In this document: positions 49,401 through 64,000 of the stretch, in pieces
Position numbering within the stretch: the first letter of the stretch is position 1
How the letters are laid out: every line of letters begins with the position of its first letter
Source: Paralichthys olivaceus
Taxonomy: Eukaryota > Chordata > Actinopteri > Pleuronectiformes > Paralichthyidae
Reading direction: 5' to 3'
Length of the DNA stretch: 64,000 bases
Assembly: GCF_024713975.1 (NCBI RefSeq)
Contig: NC_091116.1
Span: 13,870,682 to 13,934,681, forward strand
Program-made: the position numbers and the translations under genes
Notes under the pieces: generated by a model
Told to the model about the DNA's origin: nothing
The model's input: only the letters and a program-made list of their open reading frames with translations
The model's database searches: none

Positions 49401-51666
49401 CCTGAGGTCACGTCAGGGATTATTCACTGCAGTTGTTTTAGCGCGGGAGAATCTTTCTCCTGCCGGAAGCTCAGACCCTGAGCCGCCGTGTGACTCCATT
49501 ACTCCAGAGTCCTCCTGCTCATGTCACAGGTTTTATTGTTTCTCATCTAGTTTTTCATGTGTGAAGTCCGTGACCCTGGTCGACCGATCCACAGAACCGC
49601 AGAGAAATACTCGATTACACGTAAAGTAGAAAAACCTTGTGCTCAGGTCAGCGGACAGCAGGAGAGAAAGAATAAAGGAGTTCAAATAAAAGACAGGATG
49701 AAGGAAACGGGGGAAACAAAGTCATGAAAATGAATTGATCGACTGATTTCAGATTCTTCAAGGTTCATCTTGGATTTTGGGAAACACACAATCAATTAAT
49801 CAATAATGAAAGGAATGAAAGGAATGAAAGCCATGAAGCGATGGTAATAAAAGATGAGGAAGATAGAAGAATAAAGAATATCACAGAAATAAGACCAAAG
49901 GGAGGAGGGGGAAGGATAGAAGATAAAAAAAGGAGGCGTAAGGAGTGAAGAAAGGAGGGAGTGAGGATGGATGTTGAGACATGAAGCTGTAAATAAACTG
50001 TGACGAGCTGAATAACAGACTTTATGTGACCGACACGTTCATTATCCTTTTAATGACATTTCGTTCTTGAAAAGTAGAATTCACACCGATGCATCGTTTC
50101 GTTTCAGCCTTTTTATCGATAAACCTCGTCCATGTCAGGGAACGTGTCACAGACGAGCTCGGCGGCGTCCTGCTGTGCTCAAGCTTTTTGTGCAGATGTT
50201 CCAACAACAACGCTTCTCCTCAGCGGTCCCCTGATACGGTGAACTAACAGATTGTGTTGTGTGTGACCAGGTCACCGCACTAAGCTGATTAGACTAATGA
50301 GCTTTCAGCAGAATCTTAAAGAGCAGAGATGTGTGGCTCAGATGAGCAGAGACGTGATTAACGCTGAGTCCACTCAGACCGGAGCGTGTTCACGTCTCTG
50401 TCTCTGCAGATTCCAACCAGTCATTACTGAGTTCTAATCAAAGGTCCAGGGTTCATTTGCACAAAATGAAAAGTCATTAAATTGCTAATTAAACGTGTAT
50501 CGCTGAGGTTTATATTTGTTTTGAGCTCGTAAAAATAAAACTGTGTAAACATTTATTTAAATAGTTTTTACAAGCATCAATTATTTTCTTATCTCGAACA
50601 CAAACAGAAGAACAGACCGCTGCGTTCATCTTTTCATTCTCCTCCTCTCAACAGGATATTTTACATGATTTCATTTTCTCGGCCTCGGGCCTCCTGCACT
50701 GTTCTGTCCACATGACGCTCGTTCACTCGGTCTGTGGGAAAACCAGGGGCCGGTCCTTGAACTCGTCTCCTCCATCGTCCGCTTTGTTTCACGGAGGAAT
50801 TCTGTGAAAACGCTGCAGGGGAACTTTGAGGCGCTGATGTCACGGAGGACGTTCGAATTCCTCCAGGTCTCAATGTCCGTTTTGTGTCTGGGTCACATGT
50901 TGCAGCTGGTGGACGTCATCACAGGGAAACAGAATTTCCCACAGAGTGAAATCATGAGGGGCGAAGTGCGGGGGGGGGGGGGGTTGAACTCATGTTTTCA
51001 CTTCAATAAAACTTTATTTATCCCTCAGGGGGACTTCCTCCTGAAGTAAGAATGGACAAACAGGACAGAATGGACCGAGTCACAGGGTCAAACACGAGGG
51101 GTGAAGGCCGCCACTCCACAAACTCCCTGACGAGGACGAGGAGGGTGGCGTCCGTGATGATGATGATGAGCGGTGTGGTCGAGGAAACCTGATTCACGTC
51201 CTCGTCCACTCGCTGAACAACTTTGCAGTCTTTTTGGAGACGAGTGTTTGTTGGATGGACACAGTTTCAATACGTTTCAGGGATCTGTGTCCTCCACAGA
51301 GACAGCTGTGCAGGACAGGGGACTGATAGTGGAGCAGTAAAGACGAGCTGCGTCCATCTGTCTTTAGAGCCTCCGTGGGTTTCACTTCCACCTGACGAAC
51401 AACTGATCACATCTCTGCAGGGACGTTGGTCTTTCCTTTGTTTTGAGTTTGACATGTAAACCATGTGTCCAGAGTTTGTCTCTGGGTTCGTTAGTGTTAG
51501 CTTCATTTAAAAACAAACTCTGCTTCTGTGTATTCCACCTGCTCTGTCTTTGTCTCCGTCGAGTCTGGACAGGATGTCGTGTTTCCTGACTGGACGTGTA
51601 GCATGAAGTCAGAAACGTGTTTGACACGTGCAGGGAAGCTCATGATGTTTGTGTTTGTGTTGACAG

Positions 51667-51683
51667 GACCAGACGACGGCAGG
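51667..51683 (+). other. ghr: ghr 5' UTR part of first coding exon
   Basis: The pyrimidine/TG-rich tract ends in GTTGACAG at 51666, a plausible acceptor 17 bases upstream of the ATG, as in other GHR genes where the start codon lies in exon 2. Confidence 0.5.
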
Positions 51684-53449
51684 ATGCTGCTGCTGCTGCT
51701 CTGTCTGCTTCCTCTGGTGAGCGGCAGCACGACGTGGACTCTGAACGCCACGTACAGAGCCGGACAGAACCGCGGTGAGTGTGAGCACGTGGACGTTTGT
51801 GATGTGAACTTGTCTAAAAGCCTCCAGTGTCTCAGTCAAGGTTTGGTTGCAGCTCTGGACTGAGTGCATGATGGGAAACAATGAACTCACACGTCACTGC
51901 TGCAGGAGGTGAAAGGTCGAGCACCAGTCACAGAGCCCCTCAGCGATCCCTCGACAGGGAGGATGACTCACTCTGCTGCTTTTATAACGTCCAGCTCTTT
52001 ATTAACACCTGAAATATTCTGATTGACTTTATATATAAATATTCCTCCACATTACGACTGATCATATTCAGGAACAGCAGCACCACATGGCGCCATATTT
52101 ATCTCTCTGTGTGAAAATGGTGGAAAAATCGGGCGATGTCCTGAAAGTGGCGCAAATAAACAGAATAAATGTTGTTAGTCGACAGTGAATTGAACGTTTT
52201 TGTGGCCACAACAAAGAGAAGAAACCCAGATTTATTCTAAAGCTCCGAGGAAATGAAATCTCCAGGAGCCATCTCTTCTCGTCAACCTTTCCCAGATGAG
52301 ATTCTTTCAAGATAATGTCAGCAGATCCTCACACAGAGCGACAGAAAATACCAGAGCGGCTCAGATGATGCTTTATTAGAAAATAAACCCCGGCTGCAGG
52401 TTGTTGACGTCAGTGCAGCGGAGAGAAATCTTCTTGCATCACGAGCTGCATCTCAGAGTAAAGTCCCACCTCCTGCTGCCCCCCCCCCCCCCGTCTCTTC
52501 CTCTCAGGCTGCTGGTCCTAAATAAAGCGTCTCTTCCACTTTCTGGGAAAAGTTCTTCATTTAATAATCAACTTGGAAGAAGAAAGTTTCTTCTGTGAGC
52601 TGGTTCCAATAAATATAAAGACTGAGGGATTGTGGGATTCCGTCCCGGAGGTGGCAGCGTTCTGAAATGTCACTGGTACCTGAGAGGATTGACCCACAGC
52701 TTATTTTCATGACAGGAGGACGTGTCAGATTTCAGCTGCACGTGGTGTCTGTCTGTTTATTTCTGTTCATTTTGTGTCTCTGGTGTGATTTTCTATCTTT
52801 GTTGTTGTTTTACTTCTCATGGGACATTGTGTGTTTCTGTTTAAGCGTCTCTTCGTGGACATCACAAACCTGTTACGTGACAATAAACCCGGTTCACATT
52901 GAAACCAAAGCGGCCGCAGCCTGGAACAAAGAAAATGAGTCTCAAGGGTTTGAAGATGTTCTCCGTGTTTCGTGATTATCGCGTTAATCTTCTCGCATCA
53001 TGTTCACTTCACGCTTTGATGCAATTAAGACTTCATACCGTGGAGAAAACGGAGCCGGCGGCAGAGACTTATCTCAGCTGTAGATTGGAGCGGCGTCGGT
53101 TTGTTCCTGAAGTGGAGCTTGTTGATTAGAAAAGTTCCTGCAGCGTGGATCACTGAGCTTCTTACAGAAAACACAACAGGCCATTGTTTCGCTGCTGCAT
53201 TCTCTCATGGATTACTGCTCAACACGCTGCTTTGATCCTGCTCTTATGTGATGGTGACTTTGAAGTGGGACATGTGTAATGTCCTCAGGAGTCAACACAC
53301 CTGACGCACGACTCAACTGTCCCTCGCCGCTTTGTTCTGGATCCTGAGACAAGACTGAGCGTCCTTCAATCAAATCTTTTCGAATTCTTCAAAATCAATT
53401 TTTTTTTTTTTCCTCCTCTGCCTGTCGACAGCAGCGCTTCTACTTCCTG

Positions 53450-53527
<78 letters not shown>

Positions 53528-56500
53528 AAATGAGAGAGGACTGTGAGATCATTGATTATACCTTTGTGTGGACATTTTGTTTCGTCTTCATCATTTCTTT
53601 CCTCTTCATCATTGTGTCTCCTCTTCATCATCATGTCTCCTCTTCATCATTGTGTCTCCTCTTCATCATTGTGTCTCCTCTTCATCATCGTGTCTCCTCT
53701 TCATCATCGTGTCTCCTCTTCATCAGTTGTTTGCTCCTCGGTGGTTTTGCATCAGGTCAGATTACATTTGTTTATTTATTTTTCACAGGGGAGGAAGTTG
53801 CCGTGACAACGCGGCCCGACATCTACTACTGCCGCTCTCCCAACATGGAGGACTTCACCTGCTGGTGGCGTCCGCTGGACAACCTGACGGACGGAGAGGT
53901 CGTCTCCTACGTCCTCACCTACTCCGAAGAGTACGTCCATCACATTCCTCGTTTTCAGTGAAATAAACGTCGTTGTTCTCGTCACAGTTTCACACTTGGT
54001 GAATTAGTTTATCTTTAATCTTCAAAGTATTTTCGGATCCTCGTGTTTCTGTGCCACACAACTTTGTTTTTCTAAAACCTCGCTGTGCTGCAGCTCAGAG
54101 GCCCAAAGTTTCTGGGTCACATGAATTCCGCCGTTTAAATCCACTTTGATTTCTCGTGCTCTACTTCACTGTGAAGCTTTTAACTCGTCGATATTCCAGA
54201 GCAGCTCTAAAAAAAGCCCGACGCCTGCTCAAGTGGCGGCGGGTGGAACCAGCCTGTCGACGTGGCGCACGCGCCAACAAACTAAACGGGTCCCAGAAAC
54301 GAGGACGAATTGGATTCTGCCTTTGACCTGACGCAGCATCACAGACCCATCGACTGGTGCTCTGTGGTTCAAAAAAATCAAAGCTGAAGTTTCATAAGAG
54401 AATCGATGACAACATAAATGTTTCTGACAGTTCGACAAAGAAATAATCTGTAACTTTGGTCGAGTAAATTAAGTTTGGAGCAGAATTTAATATTCACTCA
54501 TGTAAACAGTTTAAATGAATCAGTTTGATCTGTGGCTGCAAATCAAACTAACCAGTGAACAAAGACGCACAGAGGAAAAAATAAACCTTCAGAAATGAGG
54601 CCGATGAAAAAAAATCCTTACAATGAAATTCCTGTGTGGTTATTAGATGAAGGGAAGAATTCTCTCAGCTGACGTTCTGTCGATTTAACTGGAACTAGAG
54701 CATCAACCCTCGAATGAAGAGTCGACCTGTGTCAGCTGTCGCAGCTGAGCGACAACAAGTTGGTTCGTTGTGTAAAATGTTAAATCCAAAAAGAGAACAA
54801 GCTGCTTGAACTCTCTTCTGCAGCTCGTTGGTTCTCGTGGTCAAATTAAAGCACAAAGGAAAACGAGGACGAGACAGTTTCTGTAAAGAATTCAGACGAA
54901 AGCTTGAACGTCTGTAAAATATTCAGTGTGATGATTGATGTGGACGTTAGAATCAAAGTTTCTTCTTCTGTCTTTGTCCACAGTGAAGGTCCCCGACAGG
55001 AATGTCCCGACTACACGAGCGGCGGTAACAACAGCTGCCACTTCGACAGCAGCCACACGTCCATCTGGAAGGTTTACTGCATGAACGTGACGGCCGTCAC
55101 CGCCCGCAGGAACTACACCTCCCCGAAGTACTGCCTGGACGTGGCAGATATCGGTAAATAGGTGTTGGTGACGCCTAGTGGCCGGAGACGCTCGGGTTGT
55201 GTGTTTGTCTCATCGTTGTGAATACGATATCTCAACAGCGCCTCAAAGGGAATCTCTTCAGGTTTGATGCAAACGTTCACTCGAACTCAAGGATGACTTG
55301 ATTACGTTTTGGTGCTCGGAGGTCAAAGGTTAACGTGTCAGGAACATCTGGAGGAACTTCAGCTGCTGGTTGAGGAATGTGATGCGTGATCGGCTCCTGA
55401 ATAAGCTGCAGCTCGTGTCTCTGATCTGATGTAATATCTTTGACGTCCACGCGGAGCCCTGAGCTGCTCTGTCTCTCAGTCGGAGCAGCAGGTGTCTGTA
55501 GATCCAGTCGAGCAGAGAATAACGTGAGGAAGTGAGACGCCCTCGGGCCTGGTTATAATTTAAAGACTCCACATTACAGCTGGACGATGAGACACACGCC
55601 TCTCTGATTACACACATTTAAAACATTCGCTGTGATATTTCTGTGCACGTCTTTCTGCAAGTGAACTCAAGAGAAGCTTTATTTAGCCGCAGACTGTTTG
55701 TGACAACAGCAGGAAGCCTCTGAGGGCCAGTTAATCACATTTATTGGGGAGCGAGGGTCTGTTATTATCCAGATGCTGCAGATTTGCACCGGATCGGAGC
55801 TGCAGCTCAGCGGAGGTCTGCTCTGCGTCTGTGTCATGTGAAAAACACAAGACGTGTGGGACTCATCGGCGCTAACACGCGTGTAACCTGCGTGAGGGTC
55901 CACATGACCGGCGTGGTAATCTTTTGTTGTCCTCAGAAATGGAAGGAAGGTCAGAGACGTCGCTCTTATCTCCAACCAGCAGGGACTTCGGCCCACGCCT
56001 GCAGAGACAGAGCAGCTCAGGGCTCCGTTGAACAGAGCAACCGAAAGGTCACAAGTAAAATGTCACACAGAGGTCACACTTTGATTTCATGCCGCTGATG
56101 TGACGTCCAAGTTGTTCACATTATTATGTCACTGCATAAGAACATATTGGTTCACGTTATAATGTCACGTTATATATTTATTCTAATGTTCCCCTCTCGC
56201 AGTTTGGTTTGATCCTAGTGCTCTCGTTACGCTCTTCCATTGAAATGTTTTTCTGTCGTCCAATTGAAGAAACTGTTTTAATTCAATTATGGACGGAAAG
56301 AAGCAGAAATCAAGAAAAACAAATGAGCAACAGTTAGTTTTTTTTCTGCTGAGAAACTTCAGACCTGGACTCCTCCTGTTGTTCAGCCTCTGGAATGTGA
56401 TGAACGTCTCCGACCGTCACACGAGAAACTCTGGAAACTCAAACATGTTTTTAGAAAATCTTTTCTGCTCAAACTCTAATTTCAACCTCTGCAGTTCTAA

Positions 56501-57601
56501 TGTTCGAGAGATGAAGAAGGTTTGACGGCACAGAAACACTTTGAGGGATCCTCGTAGCGTTGAATGAGCCGCAGGAGAGAGAGAGAGAGGATTCATGCTT
56601 AGTTGAGATTTTTAAATAAAAATGCTCGGTGAAGATTTTTGCGATTGATCAGTGACGCGACGCGATAATGACGGGAATTCTGGGAAATGTTGAAATACTG
56701 ATTAAAAGACTGTGGTGATTCTGAAGCCTTTGTGTCGTCCACAGTTCAGACCGAAGCTCCCGTCAACTTGACCTACGTGCTGACCGACCCCGGCGGGGAC
56801 GAGATGGGCCACAGCGTGCAGCTGTCCTGGACGTACCCGGTGCCGTCGCACCTTCAGTACGGCTGGATCACGCTGATGTACGAGCTTCAGTACAGACACA
56901 TCACCGAGCCCGACAACTGGAAGGTACAGGGTGGAAGCGACGGACGCAGTACGACTCCGTGGCCGAGCGTGGCGTTCCTAACAAAGTGCCCCCCCCCCCC
57001 CGTGTGTTGCAGGTCAAACACTCTCTGCGGGAGCCGCACGTGGAGCTGCTCGGCCTCCCCGTCAGCAACTACGTGGTCAGAGTTCGCTGCCGCTCGCAGA
57101 ACTACGGCCTGTGGAGCGAGTGGAGCTCCACGCTGCTGATGAGCATCCCCGACAAACTGCCGGCAGGTAGGCTGACGCACGGGGTTTCCATGACAACACC
57201 CACACAGCAGCGATTAGCACGAGTCCCCTAATTACGGTTATTCTTTTAAACGTGGTGAAACAACTTCACTCTCGAAATATAACAACTCGTCCTAATTATG
57301 ATCGATGCTCTGTCTGACTCAGAGAAGCTGTTTGCACCTTCGTGTGTGTTCATGTGTCACGTGACAAGGTGTCGGTGAGGACGGCTAACGATGTCATTCT
57401 CTTCTCCAATTAAAGAGGGGGAGGGGGAGAGAAAGGGAGGAGGAGAGACGGTGACTCATGAAGTGTTTGTTGGATGTTTCAGGGAAACTGTTGGTGCTGA
57501 TTCTGGTGACGGGCGTCGGTGTGTTGGCTCTGCTGGTCATCGCTTTTGGCGTCATTCCACAGAGCAGAAGGTCAGAACACACACACACACACACACACAC
57601 A

Positions 57602-57646
<45 letters not shown>

Positions 57647-58909
57647 AGAGACACACACACACACACACACACACACTGACGTTGTGTAGATACTCAAACT
57701 GTCTCTATTGTCGTTTGCTCTTCAGAATAAAAGAGTACTTCCTGCCGCAGATACCGAAGCCGAGGATCATGGGTATCGACCCGCTGCTGATGAAGGTAAC
57801 GCGTCTGATTGTCCCGCCTCCTGTCAATCAGCCATCGCTGGTGTCCTTGGCGTGTGAGCTGCGTCGTGACGTCGTCTGACGGTTCAAAGTTGAAGCTTCA
57901 GTTAAATCACAAACTGACTTTTCTCTTTTCTTCATTTCTCCTCCACCTGTCTTCTCCTCTTCTCTTCTCTCCCTCTCTCTCTTTTGATTCTTTTTCTGTC
58001 TCTATCTCTGTTTTTGTCTTTTTCCTGTCGTTCTTCTTTTCTCCATCACTCCTTCTCTGTCCTCCTCTCTCTCTCTCTCTCTCTCTACCATTTCCTGTCT
58101 CCTGTTTCTTTTCTTTTCATCCTCTCCTTCCTCTTTTTTCCCCCCGAACCCTAAAATGTCCCCTCCTCCTTCATTCTCCGTCATCCTTCCTTCACTCCCC
58201 TCCTCTTATTTCTGACTCTTCTCCCTCCCCCTCTCTGTCCTCCCTCCTTCAGAAGGGGAACCTGGATGAAATCAACCGTCACCTCAGTAACTTCCACAGC
58301 TACAGACCTCCGAGCTACACGGAGGAGGTGTGGGACCAGGTCAGCGGTGACAACCTGTACGTGACCTCTCCGAAGCTCCTCAGCGTCGCGGCCGGCCCCA
58401 TGGGCGTCGATAAGGAGGCCTTAGTGGTTCCCGTGGCCGCCCGACTCCAGTTCACAGCCCAAAACCGGACATCCTACATGCAGAGCCTGTCGCCGTACTG
58501 CTCCTCGCCTCCCGAGGCCTTCGCTCCGTCGCTGCCCTCCTCGTGGCCAAGGCCGGAGATCATGTCCCTGCCAGGGACAGACTACAGCGTGATGGGACAG
58601 GGCAACTCTTTCCCCGTCCCCGACGCCACCGCCGTTAACGCCAACGCCTCGCCTCAGGATTTCTACACCTGCGTCCAGCTCATGAATGAAAGCGGCGATG
58701 TGCACCTGGTGCCGTGTTTGCCGCCGCCGTACTGCAGGGAGTTCCCGCCTCTGCAGAGTGGCGGCGACGAGAAGGAAGAGAAGAAGAGGAAACTTGCCGC
58801 GTACCAAGCCAGGAAGAATTTGACGAGCGAGCCCAAAGATGGCGGCAAGGCCGAGAGGAGCGAGGCGTCCGTGCCTCTGCTGCCTGTCGCCGTCGACAAC
58901 AGGGGCTGA
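51684..58909 (+). CDS. ghr: Growth hormone receptor (teleost, probably type 1)
   Basis: Class I cytokine receptor signalling through JAK2/STAT5. Coding exons: 51684-51774, 53789-53930, 54984-55153, 56745-56923, 57013-57166, 57483-57570, 57726-57795, 58253-58909; in frame for 516 codons. A 5' acceptor at 51666 implies an upstream noncoding exon. Signal peptide [14 protein letters not shown]. Extracellular part has seven Cys in the GHR pattern (YYCRSP, FTCWWRP, ECPDY, NSCHF, VYCMN, KYCLD, VRCRS), about six N-glycosylation sites, and WSEWS near the membrane. [21 protein letters not shown]. Box 1 is [13 protein letters not shown]. The tail ends with [11 protein letters not shown] and [16 protein letters not shown] was considered, but ECPDY...[15 protein letters not shown] and [18 protein letters not shown] fit GHR. 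Seven extracellular cysteines favour type 1 over type 2. The intracellular part (about 245 residues) is shorter than in human GHR (about 350). Confidence 0.9.
53451..53526. repeat. (TG)n microsatellite in ghr intron
   Basis: 76 bases of uninterrupted TG in the intron before the 53789 exon. Confidence 0.97.
53590..53740. repeat. 19-bp CATCATCGTGTCTCCTCTT minisatellite in ghr intron
   Basis: About seven copies of TCTTCATCATYGTGTCTCC ending 50 bases before the exon acceptor. The repeat length shifts frame by one each copy. Confidence 0.85.
57577..57676. repeat. (AC)n microsatellite in ghr intron 6
   Basis: About 100 bases of AC with two short interruptions, starting six bases after the exon donor. 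Confidence 0.95.
57910..58250. repeat. Polypyrimidine (CT-rich) tract in ghr intron 7
   Basis: About 340 bases of almost pure C/T on the plus strand, ending at the acceptor AG of 58251-58252. The open frame across it joins the last exon in frame, but it is intronic. Confidence 0.85.
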
Positions 58910-60393
58910 TTGACAGGAAGCACGACGAATACAAATACGTGGAAACTAAAGAATGTCTGCAGGACGTTCGCTTGCTCATGTTCAGACCTCAAACAAAGAA
59001 AAGAAACCAACTCTCCGTCTCTGGTCCGATATCCTGAGTTGTGTTCGGGCGACTGACACTTTCTTTGTTAAACTGTGTGGAACCAAAACGTGTTGTTTAA
59101 TGCAAACATCAGATTCCAGGTTGAAATCTGTCAAACCAGAGTCTGGAAACAAACGAGAGAACAAGATAACGACCGCTTCACCACGCGCTGCTTCTGCTAC
59201 ACCGTGTTCGTCTGCGCTCAGCTTCGGGGCCTCTCTCAGGAAATACTAAACTGTGCGGTGTCGAGATCTGGAGGAGACAAAACAACTGCTGGTTCATCGA
59301 ACGCTCAGATCCTCTGTTGGTGTTTTCACGTCAAACCGTTCGCCTTCCTCATCAGATTCAGTTTGAATTCACTGGAGCTCCTCCGTCACTTTCTCTACGT
59401 CACTGTCGCACATCTCAAACCTTCATCGTGTCTCACCGGAGTGAAGTCGTTGTTTATATCTGCTTCATATCAACTCTCCCTCTGGCGTCCGTGTGGTGAG
59501 GACACGGGCGTGACACTGATCTACACGTGTGTCTCTCAGTCATCTCATCTCATCCGTCAGTATTTAAGCTCGTCTGCGATGTTTCTCGTGTTCCTTCAAT
59601 GTTGTGTTGTTTTATTCGACAGAAAAAGAAAAACAGATTTTTTTCTTTCGTCCTAAAAATGATGAATTTAACACTTTAACAAATCTTTGTGTATTTTCAA
59701 CATGCTGAAGTGACCAGTGTTTATGAATAGAGAATAAAAGCAGCTGATGTCGATGACGAGGTGAAATCTGACCGTCAGCTACCGGCTCTGGTCTTTGACG
59801 CATCACAGGATGTCGTTTGATTCAGGTTTTAAACATCCAGAACTTTTTACTCAGATCTGAAGATTCTTCTCCTCTGTAACGAGTTGTCACATTATTATTA
59901 TTATTATTATTATTATTATCATTATTATCTGTGGGACGTCCTGACCCTGACCCCAGCTACCTCACCTCGGAGGACGTCCCTGTGGCCAAAGCTTTATTCC
60001 AACGTGTTTCTTTCTTTGCCGTCGAGCACCAGAGACGAGCCCATAGCTGAATAATGTTTCCACCGTCCGCAGCTGTCGATTCTGTCACGTCACTTCTCCG
60101 CGGGATCCAGAGTTTGTAGCTGTAACGTGTTTACTCTCTTGAAAAGTCGTCATTCTGGCCCCCCCGGCCCTCGTCACCTCTGAACTCGCTGATGTGGCGT
60201 CGTCTCGTCGTTGCCGTTCGATGTCGTGCCGTGTCTGTCAGCGTGCCTGTGTGTGCCTTGTTGTTCACTGAAGTGTTTGTGTGAGGAGTAAACAGTTCAC
60301 GCACTTTGTGTTGAGTAAAAAAAAACTAAACCGCCTTTTATTGTGACACTTTCTACTTGTGGGACAAAAGCACTTTCTCTTAACTGCAATAAA
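58910..60393 (+). other. ghr: ghr 3' UTR and downstream DNA
   Basis: No coding sequence. Candidate polyadenylation hexamers AATAAA lie at 59733-59738 and 60388-60393. There is an (ATT)n run at about 59892-59930. Confidence 0.5.
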
Positions 60394-61987
60394 AAGTGAA
60401 AAGGCCGCTGAGCGTGTGAAGAGTCATCATTTCTGTGGAGTTTAAAATAAACCTGAGGAAGATTCATCGTCCATTTTGTTAATCTTATATTGTCCAGATA
60501 ACAAGTGTGTGACTCCAATTATCTGCTGACATGAATAGTGGAGACGATGGTCAGCTGACGGCAGATTAACACACGGGGGGGAAGGAGTAGAAAATAAAAT
60601 CTAAATCATCAATGTGAACTGAATGATGGAGAGAATATAAGAAAGAAAAGATATAATAAAAAGAAGAGAAGACGTTGATGTGATCATGTGATATTTAAAT
60701 CAGAGCCAGTCGTCAGAATCAATGAAAATACTCTGAACTGCAGCGTCACCTGAGTACAAGTACTCGATTACATGCTGGTGTCGAGTGTCAGGGTCTCCAC
60801 AGGCCTGCTGGGGGATGTGGGGGAGGATTTGGAGAGGAGGAGGGGGGAGACTAACTTTAGGAGATAGTGTCAGTGCGGCCGGCGTCAGCTTCAGACCAGA
60901 TCACCTCCTCCGGCCTGACCCGTCTGAACAGAGGTAACACACTCACACACACACACACACACACACTCTCACACACACAGCAGGAGTTTTACATGAAGCT
61001 GAGAACCAGACGTTTGGTTTTTCTGTGAGTTTTCACACGTCTGATCAAATGTTTTAAAGCCTGAAGCTGTTCGGCCTCTTCACTGTGACGCTGCAGCTCA
61101 GGCAGCTGTCACGTCACTAAAAATAGATCCGCTGGAAGGCCTCATATCACACTCACTCTCACACACACTCACACACACACACACAGTTTTGTAATCACTG
61201 TCATTTTTCTGCTCGTGTGACGCAGCTCACTGGAATGATTTTCTCTGTGTGACTCACTGAAGTTATTTTATATATTTCTATATAAGTCTGAAGTTACTCA
61301 TGAAAAGTTCTGAACAAAAAGAAACAATCCTTTTAAATTCATGACAGTGTTTTTAAATTGGACATAATAATTCAGCTGATCTCTTTCCCTCGGTGGTGTT
61401 TTAGTTTTAGGATCATTCGTAGTAACTCTAATATTATTTCACATATATTCCATTGTCTTCGTTTATTTCTGGGTGTTTCCGATTGTGTGGTTTCAAGTTT
61501 GACTTAAATAAATCAAGTTCATCATTAAGACCGAGTCATGATGGAGCTTCTTGTTTTTTAAGTAAATGAAGGTGAAAATCATGTGACTTTTCGTTTCACG
61601 TTGTATTTGTTGAATTTCTCTCAACACTTACTTTTGCTCCGTGTCATCAAATGAACTAATCACCGAAGTTCTCCGTTACTTATAGACTCAAAACCTCAAT
61701 GAAGCTTTCTGTCGTTTCATTTTTTCAAGTTTGGAGAAAGAACCAGACAGAGAGGCAGCCGGCAGATAAACGCTCAGGTGTTAGCTCAGGTGTTAGCTCA
61801 GGTGTTAGCGTTAGTGAGCCTTTAAGACACTGGGATCAATCTGAGGTCAAAGGTCAAATCTGAAGTGATCAGGACTCTTCGTCTGATCCCGACAGGAACA
61901 CAAACACACACGTGAGACTTTCATCACTTTCATCGTTTTCCTCAGACATCCGGTCTCACCAGCAGGAAGAGAGGGATCTTGGTTGCC
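60394..61987 (+). promoter_or_regulatory. styxl2: styxl2 upstream region with probable 5' noncoding exon
   Basis: A noncoding exon ending ACAGAG|GTAACA at 60933 could splice to the acceptor at 61945, where the ATG-containing exon begins (61946). CA repeats follow at 60943-60966. A 12-bp repeat GCTCAGGTGTTA (x3) lies at 61772-61808. No other gene is seen. Confidence 0.4.

Positions 61988-64000
<2,013 letters not shown>

Noticed and set aside
54984-57166. Prolactin receptor as the identity of the 51.7-58.9 kb gene
   Set aside because: The related PRLR shares CRSP...TCWWRP and ECPDY, but the seven-cysteine pattern, YELQYR and the [18 protein letters not shown] region fit growth hormone receptor.
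57809-58252. Upstream part of the long frame leading into ghr exon 8
   Set aside because: CT-rich intron that happens to be open; a clear acceptor lies at 58251-58252 and the previous exon ends with a good donor at 57795.

Overview
This is vertebrate nuclear DNA, most likely from a ray-finned (teleost) fish. All genes are split by short GT-AG introns, (CA)n/(TG)n microsatellites are dense, there is a fish-specific FISNA-NACHT-LRR-B30.2 immune receptor, and the growth hormone receptor has fish-like features. I rebuilt each exon model by hand from splice sites and reading-frame continuity; no database search was possible.

Layout from left to right. (1) Positions 1-10715, plus strand: the 3' part of speg, the striated-muscle Ig/FnIII protein with two kinase domains, followed by its 3' UTR to about 11.88 kb. 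(2) 13127-19328, plus: ctdsp1, an RNA polymerase II CTD phosphatase. It has a 1.7-kb minisatellite in intron 1 and a miR-26 hairpin in intron 4. (3) 19.4-22.2 kb: intergenic, with a long (TG)n and a MITE-like inverted-repeat element. (4) 28059-22241, minus: a complete fish NLRC3-like NLR in 11 exons (1099 codons in frame), with repeated mini-exons at its N terminus and a 34-unit decamer array in an intron. (5) 29159-30742, plus: dynlt3, a dynein light chain. (6) 37493-31483, minus: cybb (NOX2/gp91phox), 13 exons and 565 codons, tail-to-tail with dynlt3. (7) 37.5-51.7 kb: a 14-kb gene-poor stretch holding an AT-rich array, a 30-bp minisatellite of about 1.64 kb and an 8-bp array of about 0.64 kb. 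(8) 51684-58909, plus: a growth hormone receptor gene, 8 coding exons and 516 codons. (9) 61988 to the window end, plus: the first coding exons of styxl2 (dusp27), running off the edge.

The genes do not form one pathway. speg and styxl2 are muscle genes, cybb and the NLR are innate-immunity genes, and ctdsp1 hosts miR-26. Two neighbour pairs match known vertebrate linkage: speg/ctdsp1 (both human 2q35) and dynlt3/cybb (adjacent and convergent on human Xp). The NLR and much of the repeat DNA sit at the junctions between these blocks.

The observations I would check first are the exactly periodic decamer array in the NLR intron (29 nuclear-receptor-like half-sites in DR4 spacing), the NLR N-terminal mini-exon duplication, the 30-bp minisatellite that is open in frame on both strands, and the MITE at 20.4 kb.
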